A DNA stretch of 64,000 nucleotides from Bacteroidota bacterium. GTDB taxonomy: Bacteria; Bacteroidota; Bacteroidia; UBA8524. The notes under the pieces are model-generated. The model made no database searches. It was not told the origin of the DNA and was given only the letters and a program-made list of their open reading frames with translations. Location of the stretch: assembly GCA_006226545.1 (NCBI GenBank), contig SBGR01000025.1, forward strand, positions 124,001-188,000, given 5' to 3'. A program made the position numbers and the translations under genes. Positions 42,132 through 51,300 of the stretch are shown here, one piece after another (positions within the stretch are counted from its first letter, which is position 1; each line of letters starts with the position of its first letter).

Positions 42132-43535
42132 ATGAGACTATACTTTTACCCCAGTAACTTGGACCTGAGAGGTTTAATTACAAGGCACAATAGGAAGCAT
42201 CTGAAGTACCTTGATAGGTATATGTATGTTATTGATAAGGTAACTTTGCAAACCATATCTGAACCAGAGAATGAAGAAGGAAAAAGGCTGAATAAGCAGC
42301 TTTTAGCTTCTATTTTAGGCTCTGGTGTCGGCTCTCAAATCCTAAAGAATCTGATCTGCTGGGGAGTCTTAGAACGGTCAACTGGATATCAAGTGGGGAA
42401 GGAGTCTTACAAGTATTCCTTGAATGGTGAATATGATCCGACTTGCTTGAGTGTTTACTTTTCATTAGACGAAGATCACCACAAGAGGCTGAAGAAATTA
42501 AGAAGAAGCGATTCCAATGACCTACAATCATTTTTGCGGTCAAATCTTTACAGGTTAACTTTTGATTGGCCGCACCTCGAATATCAGCTCCAGGGTCTGG
42601 GTATTGATTTTAGTAATCCGCTTTTCCCATATGTCAGAAACCTGTGTACTCAAGAACAGGCCGAACAAGTAACGAATGAATTAAGTGAAGTCGGCGAGCA
42701 GGAGGGGGGAGGGGGGATGCCGGGTACCCCAGCATATGTTAACGATTTTACCCACAGCAATGATTCCAAAGGTTTTGCCTTGTCAAAAATTGAACATCCT
42801 GCGATTTCGGTTAATATTGGCAATGTTGATGTGATTAAAGGCCTTGCAATCATTAAATCTTTGATTGCAATCATGACTGGAGATTTATATCTGATCTCGA
42901 ATTCAAGGTTGGGTCGGGTATACAGCAATTTTGCTAATTTGAAAAAGGAGCTTCGAGAAGCATTAGTATCAAAGGAATCAAAGCCAATTATTGAAGTTGA
43001 TATTAAGAATTCACAGCCCTTTTTTCTGGCAATTCTATTAATAGGATATTACAAAAAAAAGCGCAGGATACTGCCTAAGGATGTGATGTTGTACATAGAT
43101 CTGGTGAAGAAAGGAAGCCTGTATGAGCACTGTATGGAGTTTGGTCCAAGAGAGTTGACGCGCGAAGAGGCTAAAAAGAAACTCATCTCTAACGTCTTCT
43201 TTTGTAAGAATCAAGTGTCTCAGAACAGTGTATTTTTTGCGGCTTTTAAGGAGCAATTTCCTACGGTATCTGATTTCATATTAGAGAGCAAGAAAGAAGA
43301 TCACAGGACGCTATCTACGCTACTTCAGAGAGCGGAGAGTGCGTTCATGATAGATTTTATGGGGGCTAAAATGATGCATCGTGGATGGCTATTTGTAACC
43401 GTGCACGATGCAGCAATTATTCATCAAGATACACTCCCTGGATTCATTAGGTATATGAATGAGTATTTCGCTGATTACGGAATTCTGCCACAATTGGATG
43501 CTGGTTCAAAACACCATTTGCTTGAGTCTCATTGA
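42132..43535 (+). CDS. Divergent protein with family A polymerase-like palm motifs
   Basis: 467 aa. Three segments resemble the palm of family A DNA polymerases and T7-type RNA polymerases: motif A-like EVDIKNSQPFFL (D290), motif B-like RE-A-KKKLISNVFF (residues ~344-356) and motif C-like FVTVHDAAIIH (H425, D426). The N-terminus (~1-170) is a winged-helix-like region (LNKQLLASILGSGVGSQILKNLICWGVLER). No exonuclease domain is seen. It might replicate or extend DNA/RNA for the mobile element. The motifs are weak and sequence-only, so a different enzyme or inactive fold cannot be excluded. Confidence 0.55.
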   Translation: MRLYFYPSNLDLRGLITRHNRKHLKYLDRYMYVIDKVTLQTISEPENEEGKRLNKQLLASILGSGVGSQILKNLICWGVLERSTGYQVGKESYKYSLNGEYDPTCLSVYFSLDEDHHKRLKKLRRSDSNDLQSFLRSNLYRLTFDWPHLEYQLQGLGIDFSNPLFPYVRNLCTQEQAEQVTNELSEVGEQEGGGGMPGTPAYVNDFTHSNDSKGFALSKIEHPAISVNIGNVDVIKGLAIIKSLIAIMTGDLYLISNSRLGRVYSNFANLKKELREALVSKESKPIIEVDIKNSQPFFLAILLIGYYKKKRRILPKDVMLYIDLVKKGSLYEHCMEFGPRELTREEAKKKLISNVFFCKNQVSQNSVFFAAFKEQFPTVSDFILESKKEDHRTLSTLLQRAESAFMIDFMGAKMMHRGWLFVTVHDAAIIHQDTLPGFIRYMNEYFADYGILPQLDAGSKHHLLESH

Positions 43536-43656
43536 TAGTAGTTGGTGTTTTTTAGTGCTGTAATGCAGTGGTATACAATTCTGTAATGAGAGTTTCCTGC
43601 AGTTCGGTAAACTTTCAATAACCTGTGAAGTATAATATTCAATTAAGCAACGTAAA

Positions 43657-44364
43657 ATGGCAAAAACATCGATTGAATGGACAGAGACAACTTGGAATCC
43701 AACCACTGGTTGCACCAAGGTTTCACAAGGCTGCAAAAACTGCTACGCTGAGATAATGACACGCAGGCTAAGAGCAATGGGCAAAGAAAAGTACAAGGAG
43801 GGCTTCAGCATCATCCGAACGCATGAAAGGGCCCTACTAGAACCTTATTCTTGGAGGACTCCGAAAACTGTATTTGTGAATTCCATGAGCGACCTATTTC
43901 ATGAAGACGTACCCTTAGAGTTCATAAAGAAAGTATTTAAGGTAATGAATGATAACCTTCACCACACCTTTCAGGTGCTCACAAAGCGAGCAGAAAGACT
44001 TGCTGAAGTCCAGGATCAGCTCTTTTGGTCTGAGAACATATGGATGGGTGTATCAGTTGAAGATGAAAAGGTAGTTGACCGAATTGATTATCTAAGGTCT
44101 ACTGGAGCACAGATAAAGTTCCTATCCTTAGAGCCACTACTTGGACCTTTGCGAGCCCTGAATTTAGACAATATAGATTGGGTGATTGTGGGAGGAGAAA
44201 GCGGTCCTAAATCGCGACCAATTCAAAAAGACTGGGTAATAGATTTACGAGATCAATGTGAATTAGCAAGCGTCGCTTTCTTCTTCAAACAGTGGGGTGG
44301 AAAAAGAAAGAAGGAATCTGGAAGACTGATAGAGGGGCGTACATTTGACGAGATGCCAATTTAA
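43657..44364 (+). CDS. Gp37/Gp68 (DUF5131) family protein
   Basis: 235 aa. It has the family's opening AKTSIEWTETTWNPTTGCTKVSQGCKNCYAE with three cysteines in a C-x5-C-x2-C arrangement, then VFVNSMSDLFHEDV, FQVLTKRAERL, NIWMGVSVED, and the C-terminal VIVGGESGPKSRP and FFFKQWGG. The cysteines suggest a radical-SAM-like iron-sulfur cluster. Family members are found in phages and mobile elements, commonly beside a three-Cys-motif partner protein (TcmP), which is absent here. Function unknown. It is the last mobile-element-type gene before the surface-protein operon. Confidence 0.9.
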   Translation: MAKTSIEWTETTWNPTTGCTKVSQGCKNCYAEIMTRRLRAMGKEKYKEGFSIIRTHERALLEPYSWRTPKTVFVNSMSDLFHEDVPLEFIKKVFKVMNDNLHHTFQVLTKRAERLAEVQDQLFWSENIWMGVSVEDEKVVDRIDYLRSTGAQIKFLSLEPLLGPLRALNLDNIDWVIVGGESGPKSRPIQKDWVIDLRDQCELASVAFFFKQWGGKRKKESGRLIEGRTFDEMPI

Positions 44365-44525
44365 GGCCGGTTTTGTAAGTTGGGATGAGCCAGTGGATAT
44401 GATAGTTGGTGAATTTTATTTTGTTAATTATTGCTTAACAAATAAGTAAATGCAAGTAGAATAATTAAAAAAAGATTTGATTATTCGAATTTTTATCGGA
44501 CTTTCGAACTACTGTGAACTAACTA
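44365..44525. other. Gene-free junction between mobile and surface-protein regions
   Basis: 161 A+T-rich bases with no gene. No repeat of the tRNA-Leu 3' end was found, so it does not show itself as an attachment site. It should carry the promoter of the long surface-protein operon. Confidence 0.4.
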
Positions 44526-46595
44526 GTGAAAGTCCCCCCTTTCATATTGGTTATAGCTGCACTTGCATTACCGCTCATTTTGCAAGCTCAGACACCTGAC
44601 TTTTCGGGAACGGACTCGCTATGGCGTAAGACGCTGACGGGTAGTGAGTATTACAGAGTTAATGATTCCGTTAATCGAGACAGTTCAGTTCGTTCAATTT
44701 ATTCAAGGTTACGGAATTCTATTCATGGAAGAGCAGAGGTTGAATACCAGTATCATGAAGGGAATTACCTAGGTCAAAATATTCCCAAGCATCTTTTTAG
44801 GTATTCAATCCAGCCTGAAGTCTTAATAGGTGGAGTGCCCTTAAGGTTCAATATTGGTTATGCTAGCGATTACCGTGGTCAGATTGGTTCTCTTTATCAA
44901 TTTAACGTCAAATTTGATCCGGCGAAATACAAACAGCTACTCTTCGAAAGAGGTCAAAAGGAACTGAATTCACGTTGGGGACAGTGTGATTCTTTAATGG
45001 ATATTTTAAATCTAAGAATAGATTCCTTTCCATCCCTGGACACTTTGGATTTTCAGCTTACAAAGTTAGATAGCTTTCTTAACCTCGATTCTCTTGGCCT
45101 TGGTATAGACACTTCTGTTAATTTAGATTCATTACAACATATAAAAGCTGAACTGCTTTCTAAAAAGGAAGAGCTATCAAAACTATTGAGTTTGCTAGAT
45201 AAGTTGAATCAGTACAGGATACTTCTAAGCCAAAAACGTTCTGAACTAGCCAGACTTCAATCAAGAAAGTCCAAATTTGGAATTGGTACAGACAAGTGGC
45301 GAGAGAAAGTTAAGCTGGAATCATTTCAAGTAGGCAGCTATTCAGTTTCAAGCGGAAAGTATTTCGCTCAATCAGGACAACTCTTTGGTGTTAGTACTGA
45401 ACTTGGATGGAGTGCTATCCGCTTGCATGTATTCGGAGGACAGACCATACAACCTGGAAATTTTTTACGCAATGATGATCGAGGCAAGTCAAGCACTTTC
45501 CGATTTATAGGAACAGGAATAAAGATCGGCGGCGAACGGAATTTTATTCAAAGCTATTACACCGTTGGCAGGTCCAAACGAGCGGATGGCTTTGGAGAAT
45601 CAGACTTCATCGTTTTTCCAGATAGAAATTCTGTGTTTAGCACGCAAGCACAGATGGGCATTACAAAATTCTTGAGCATTTATTCAGAAATGAATTATTC
45701 TCAAAGTCAGCGATATGATTCACCGGCAATAGAAAGCACGGAAAAGCTCAATCCGACGGGCAATTCAACATTATTGGAAAAAAGCGCGGTTTTATTCGGT
45801 GCCAGGCTGGATAACCAAAAGGCAGATTTCAATATGGATTTAAGTGTTTCACAAATTGGTGATGGATATTTTTCTTACTTAAATCCATATATCCGCAAGG
45901 ATGTTCGGCAAATTGAGTTAAAACTCAATAAATCGTTGCTTCATTCCAAATTGAGATGGGCTGCTACCGGATCGATCAGTGAGGATAACGTTGGAGGGAC
46001 AAAATCTGCAACGACAAGAATGGAACGTATTACCAATACTCTGGTGCTAAATCCTCGCAAAGGACCTGTTATTACTTTTTCTAATTCATTGATTGGCGTA
46101 AAAACCCGTGTTCTTGAGATGTCAAACAGCAGAAATTCGCTGATTTCAGTATCGGCACTAAACTTAAGTAAGGTATGGATTATTCAAAAATGGAAATCCA
46201 GCTATTCTTCCACTTTAACTTGGCTGAATACAGCTACCTATTCTGCCGGAAATCAAGTGTATGGAATGAACTCGTTGGTTAAAGCCGAAGCTATACAATT
46301 TGAAAAAATTCGTGTTGCAGCTTCCTTTAGAGCAAACCGCATCCGTGATGTATGGTCGGAAATTGCTCAAGAAACTGGAATTGCAGCCAATATTACAAAA
46401 CGTGCTGTAATAGCTGGTGATTATTGCTTTCAAAGGAATCTAATGTATACAAATACCCGGGATCTATTCCGTTTGAAAGGCATTTACTTTTTTTCAAAAT
46501 CCTTCAACGTTGAAGGTCGAATGGAATACCATTCGTTTCGCGAGTCTAAACAGTCATTAATTATCGGATCAATAAAACTCCAGTTTGTATGGTAA
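44526..46595 (+). CDS. Probable outer-membrane beta-barrel protein
   Basis: 689 aa from a GTG start. A signal peptide (FILVIAALALPLILQAQ) is followed by a beta-rich part (~50-140), a coiled coil (~190-255, LSKKEELSKLLSLLDKLNQY), then a long run of alternating strands ending in LIIGSIKLQFVW; a terminal aromatic residue is typical of outer-membrane barrels. A surface role is likely. It leads a six-gene array with overlapping or near-overlapping ends up to the window end, and its product may export or anchor the giant proteins. No family can be named. Confidence 0.68.
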   Translation: MKVPPFILVIAALALPLILQAQTPDFSGTDSLWRKTLTGSEYYRVNDSVNRDSSVRSIYSRLRNSIHGRAEVEYQYHEGNYLGQNIPKHLFRYSIQPEVLIGGVPLRFNIGYASDYRGQIGSLYQFNVKFDPAKYKQLLFERGQKELNSRWGQCDSLMDILNLRIDSFPSLDTLDFQLTKLDSFLNLDSLGLGIDTSVNLDSLQHIKAELLSKKEELSKLLSLLDKLNQYRILLSQKRSELARLQSRKSKFGIGTDKWREKVKLESFQVGSYSVSSGKYFAQSGQLFGVSTELGWSAIRLHVFGGQTIQPGNFLRNDDRGKSSTFRFIGTGIKIGGERNFIQSYYTVGRSKRADGFGESDFIVFPDRNSVFSTQAQMGITKFLSIYSEMNYSQSQRYDSPAIESTEKLNPTGNSTLLEKSAVLFGARLDNQKADFNMDLSVSQIGDGYFSYLNPYIRKDVRQIELKLNKSLLHSKLRWAATGSISEDNVGGTKSATTRMERITNTLVLNPRKGPVITFSNSLIGVKTRVLEMSNSRNSLISVSALNLSKVWIIQKWKSSYSSTLTWLNTATYSAGNQVYGMNSLVKAEAIQFEKIRVAASFRANRIRDVWSEIAQETGIAANITKRAVIAGDYCFQRNLMYTNTRDLFRLKGIYFFSKSFNVEGRMEYHSFRESKQSLIIGSIKLQFVW

Positions 46596-47713
46596 AAAGA
46601 ACCTATCTCTTTGTTGTCCTAAGCCTGGCATCCTTATTCAGCTATAGCCAGCAGGTAATTATAAATCAGTTGCCGATTAATCCGGCACGTATGTCTTTTG
46701 ATGATCTCTGGAGTATGATACTAGTAAATCAAGGACCAGCGTACAAGGCAAATATTTTCGTCTCAGTATCTGAAAATGGGATGCAATTATTTGAGTTAAT
46801 GTCTGAGGAGACCGATATACCAAACGGTACGAGGACGATTCAGAATAATTCAATAAGGTTTTCGGTAAATACGATGAACTCAAATTATCCAGGAATGTCT
46901 ACTCTGCTAAGCGCGAGAGAGCTTCCTTTTGGAGATTATAATGTATGTGTAAGAATCATAGGCACCACAACCCCATCTGACCCGGTCTCTTCCTGTCTAT
47001 TGCATCATTTTGAGCCATTAACTAGGCCTATGCTTATTAGTCCGGATTATTGTTCAGAACAATTGACAACGACTCCCATGTTTGTATGGTCGCCGCCTAC
47101 ACCAATAATTTCTGGAATGGAAGTCTATTATGATTTGAAAATTGCAGAAGTATACGAAGGACAGAGTCATCAAGACGCCATAGATAACAATAATCCGCAT
47201 CATGCTGCAACAGGATTAAGTTCAGCAAGTTACATGTACCCATTGAGTGCGACTCCATTTGATACATCAAAAGTGTATGTGTGGCAGATTTCCGCTAGAA
47301 TTAATAAGTATCAATCTGGGGAATACCCTCTTGATTCCAAGAATCAAAAAGGCATAGGGGTGAGTGAAGTTTGGTGTTTTCATTGGAAGAAAAGAGAGAT
47401 ACCCGAGGACTTATTAAAGTCGCATATCTACCCAAAAACAAGTATTGACGGGGCATATGTTAATGTCGGAAATACCTTTTTCCTCGCTTTTAAGTCAAAG
47501 ATTAGCCGATCACAAATAAGTGTTCAGTTCACAGATGGCAATGGAAAACAATTAAAGACTTTGCAAACCCTTGATGTGAAACGTGGAGACAATCGTTATG
47601 AGCTCAATCTTCGGTCAACAGGAGAATTCAGGCACAAGGAATTTTATATGATGGAGATTATTGACTCGAAAGGGAACAGAACCTATATCCGTTTTCAATA
47701 TTGGGAAGAATAG
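46589..47713 (+). CDS. Secreted protein with Ig/FN3-like folds
   Basis: 374 aa with a signal peptide (TYLFVVLSLASLFSYSQQ). Ig- or FN3-like beta patterns appear at ~20-140 and ~150-250 (TTTPMFVWSPPTPIISGMEV), a form seen in Bacteroidota surface-operon proteins. The C-terminus (~290-374) is another beta domain with a VQFTDGNGKQLKTL pattern. It overlaps the preceding gene by 7 bp. It has no T9SS sorting domain. It presumably interacts with the barrel or with the giant proteins. Confidence 0.65.
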   Translation: MVKRTYLFVVLSLASLFSYSQQVIINQLPINPARMSFDDLWSMILVNQGPAYKANIFVSVSENGMQLFELMSEETDIPNGTRTIQNNSIRFSVNTMNSNYPGMSTLLSARELPFGDYNVCVRIIGTTTPSDPVSSCLLHHFEPLTRPMLISPDYCSEQLTTTPMFVWSPPTPIISGMEVYYDLKIAEVYEGQSHQDAIDNNNPHHAATGLSSASYMYPLSATPFDTSKVYVWQISARINKYQSGEYPLDSKNQKGIGVSEVWCFHWKKREIPEDLLKSHIYPKTSIDGAYVNVGNTFFLAFKSKISRSQISVQFTDGNGKQLKTLQTLDVKRGDNRYELNLRSTGEFRHKEFYMMEIIDSKGNRTYIRFQYWEE

Positions 47714-47714
47714 T

Positions 47715-48317
47715 ATGAAGTATTTAGACTCTTCTATCCTTTTACTGGGATTAGTATTAATGGGATGCGGTAAGATTAAACCGCAAGATTTTGTAAATCA
47801 AGTGAATGATCCAAAAGGTAATTTTTGTTCACTACATGAATTCGAGAATCAGAATATAATGCTGAGCACGGTGTTTAAACCGGCAGAGTTCAACGCATTG
47901 ATGGGCTTAGAAAGTGAACAAGATTATGAAGATCAATTCAAGCTTGCACTCAACGAACAAGAATCCTCATTGCGTTTTGATTTTCGAATTGCTTGCTTAG
48001 ATCCATCCTATGACATTATCAAAGACACATTGCCGCCTGATCTGTATATAGAGCGTATCGAATACCTCACCGCTAAAATGGCCGGGGATTTTTCGCTAGT
48101 AATGGGAAAAGACACAATTGTCCCTAATTTTTTTCATTACGAGAGAACCTATAACATGACTCCGTTTAACAATTTTCTATTGGGATTTGACCTACCTAGG
48201 AGCAAGGTTCATGACAATATCCGCATTTTATATGATGACAAGCTTTTCGGCTTGGGACGAATTGAATTTGATTTTGACAAAAACACAATAAACCAAAAAT
48301 ATCCGATCGACCTATGA
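47715..48317 (+). CDS. Small lipoprotein in the giant-protein operon
   Basis: 200 aa from the ATG at 47715, 1 bp after the preceding stop. The lipobox LVLMGCG places the lipidated Cys at residue 18. The mature protein is acidic, with helices and strands and no identifiable motif. An upstream in-frame ATG at 47661 would remove the signal context and is rejected. Its end overlaps the 2333-aa gene start by 4 bp (ATGA), suggesting translational coupling and a shared function at the outer membrane. Confidence 0.75.
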   Translation: MKYLDSSILLLGLVLMGCGKIKPQDFVNQVNDPKGNFCSLHEFENQNIMLSTVFKPAEFNALMGLESEQDYEDQFKLALNEQESSLRFDFRIACLDPSYDIIKDTLPPDLYIERIEYLTAKMAGDFSLVMGKDTIVPNFFHYERTYNMTPFNNFLLGFDLPRSKVHDNIRILYDDKLFGLGRIEFDFDKNTINQKYPIDL

Positions 48318-51300
48318 GACTTATGCTAAAAGGAAAATCCCTGAAACGGGTAAGCATTGCCATGCTTGGGATTATGGTGATGGAAATGGTATCGCCAATG
48401 GCTGCCTTTGCGTTAACAGGCGGGCCCAGCCAGCCTGAGGTTCAAAGTTTTGAGCCCGTTGGTACCACTGAGATGGTGGATTTATTCAGTGGTGATTTTG
48501 TGTACAATATCCCTTTGTTAGATATTGAAGGGTTTCCAATCAATGTAGCTTACCATTCTGGGGTAGGCATGGATGATGAGGCCAGTTGGGTTGGACTGGG
48601 TTGGAATATTAACCCAGGAGTGGTGAATCGGAATTTACGCGGTTTGCCAGACGATTTCAATGGAGATCAAATCACAAAAGAAACGCACTTGAAAAATGAC
48701 TGGACACTGGGCATCAATTTTAACCCCAGTGTTGAGATTATAGGCAAGAATACGGAGAAGGTAAAGGCTAAAAATGAATTTGAAAAGAAAAATGACGGAA
48801 AGCCAACACCTGAGGATACGGCAAACTATGCGAAAAAATATAAGGAAATAGACAAGGCGGATTATAGAAACTTGAATTTAGGTGTCAAGCTCGGTGTATA
48901 CTATAACAGTTACCGAGGAATGGGCTACGAATTTGGAATTAATTCCAGCTTTATGTCTTTGGCGAAGAATAATAATCGTTTCACAGCGGGGTTAGGAGGA
49001 AGTTTTAATTCTCAAGGTGGAATGGATGTAAACGGAAATATCGGGCTTGAAAGAGAAATTGAAAAAAATGAAAGAACAAAAACCTCGAATTATTCCATTA
49101 GTGGAGGCTATTCTTCTTTAGCCGGATTACAATCAGGAATTAACTATTCAAAAGATACTAAATTCAAACCAAAAGGGTCCGATGATTATCGTGTAACTAG
49201 AGCAAATGCCAGCACTACTTTTCGAGTTCGTAACATTTATTTCCATCCGACCTTCCAAAACAGTATGCGCACCTTCTCAGCCTCTGCTTCCTTTAAGTGG
49301 GGTGGAGAAATGTTTGGTGCGGCAGCATCATATAATGCATCCATCTATTTTAATACGCAGTATTTAAAAGAAGAGTCTTTGTCTAGGCCGGGTTATGGGT
49401 ATTTATACAGCCATTTAGCCCAAACGTCACCACAAAAGTTAGAGGCTCAATTGGATTTTAACAGAAGTAATGATGGAGCCTACACCAAGGACAAGTCGTA
49501 CTTGCCAATGACCACCCAAACCTATGATGCCTTTATGGTAGCCGGTGAAGGAACTGGAGGTACATTCAGGGCTTATCGTAGCGATATAGGAGTTGTTTAT
49601 GATCCTTTGACAAATAATGTAACTGGAGGAATAGCTCCTGGTTTTGATTTTGGTGCGGGTAATGCTGCTAAAGTTGGTTTTGACTTAAGTGCAGATTATG
49701 GATGGTCAAGCACCGGAAAATGGATGTCCAATAGAAAGAGAGGAATCGAATTTAACGGGCTTAAAAACCTCGATTTTATTCCACTCTTAGATGCGGTTGG
49801 TAATACAATTGAAAATTATCGTTATCAACAATTTGCTCTATTGGGATTCAATACGTCAGCTGATACAAACAACTTTAAGTTGTACGATTACGAGCCTTAT
49901 TACTTTAAAAATGCGGGTGATATGTCACGCACCAATGAAGCCTTCTATAATCTTCGGTTGGCTGATCAGGCGTTTATGATTCCATTGCACAGCAAATTTG
50001 GCGGTCAAATTCGTCCAGATAATAAGTTAATTGGAACTCAATCGAATTCTACATTCAATTCTAGAATCAAACAAGAAGATCGCCAGGTAAGAAATCAGGT
50101 GATCAGCTTTTTAAATGCTGGAGAGGCCAATGTTCTCGGATTGGAAAAATGCGTTAGCGGTTACGATCACAATAGTTTTTCCATTAATCCAGGTTCCAGA
50201 TATGTAAGTCCAAGCGGCTATTGCATGGATCGCACCAATGGAGTGAAACCTGAGGCCATGTCAGAAGTTACCGTATTAAATACTGATGGACGCAGGTATG
50301 TTTATGGACTTCCAGCTTATAATAATGTTCAGCAGGATGTGTCTTTTAACGTTGTAAATGTTGATGATCCCAACTCGTTGGTTAAAGACCAAGGTCGAGG
50401 GGTAGTGACTTATCCAGTTAATGCGAATTCCACGAAAAACACCTTCGGAGAAAATCACTTTTTTCAAAGAACGACAGTTCCAAAATATGCCCATTCATTC
50501 TTGTTGACCGGAATTCTCTCAGCAGACTATGTGGATGTATTGGAAGACGGGATTACTTATGATGATTTGGGGTCGGCTATCAAGTTTAATTACACTCAAG
50601 CACATTCAGCGTACAAGTGGAGAATGCCATTTGGAGGGACACAAACAAGACAGGCATCATACAATCCAGGTAATAGATCAGATAAATGGGATGATCAAGG
50701 GAGTTATATCTATGGTGAAAAGGAAATCTGGTATGTCCACTCGATTGAAAGTAAAAACTATGTTGCCTTCTTCTATACCTCAGAAAGGGCAGATGCACAC
50801 CAGGTATTGGGAGAAAATGGAGGAATAGATACAAGTGCCTCCATGTATAAACTGGATAGTATTGCACTTTATACTAAACAAGATCTTATTTCTGGAAATA
50901 ATGTACCAATCAAGGTTGTGCATTTTGAGTACGACTATTCTTTATGTCCGAATGTTGAGAACAATGATGGAAACGCTGTGACGGTTGGTGCCGTCAATAT
51001 TAATGCATCTAAAGGAAAACTCACTTTAAAGAAAATCTATTTCACCTACGGAAAGTCCAGAAAAGGAAAAATCAGTCCTTATCAGTTCACCTACTCTGAT
51101 TTTAATCCAGAATACAATTTACAAGGTTATGATCGCTGGGGTAATTATAAAGCTATGCCAACGAGTACTGAAGTAAATGGTCTTTCTATTCCTGGATATC
51201 GACTATCTAATAATGATGACCCCTATGTGCTTCAAAATAAGGATTCTGTTGATAAATACGTTGGCGCTTGGCACATCAAAAAAATCAAACTTCCTTCAGG

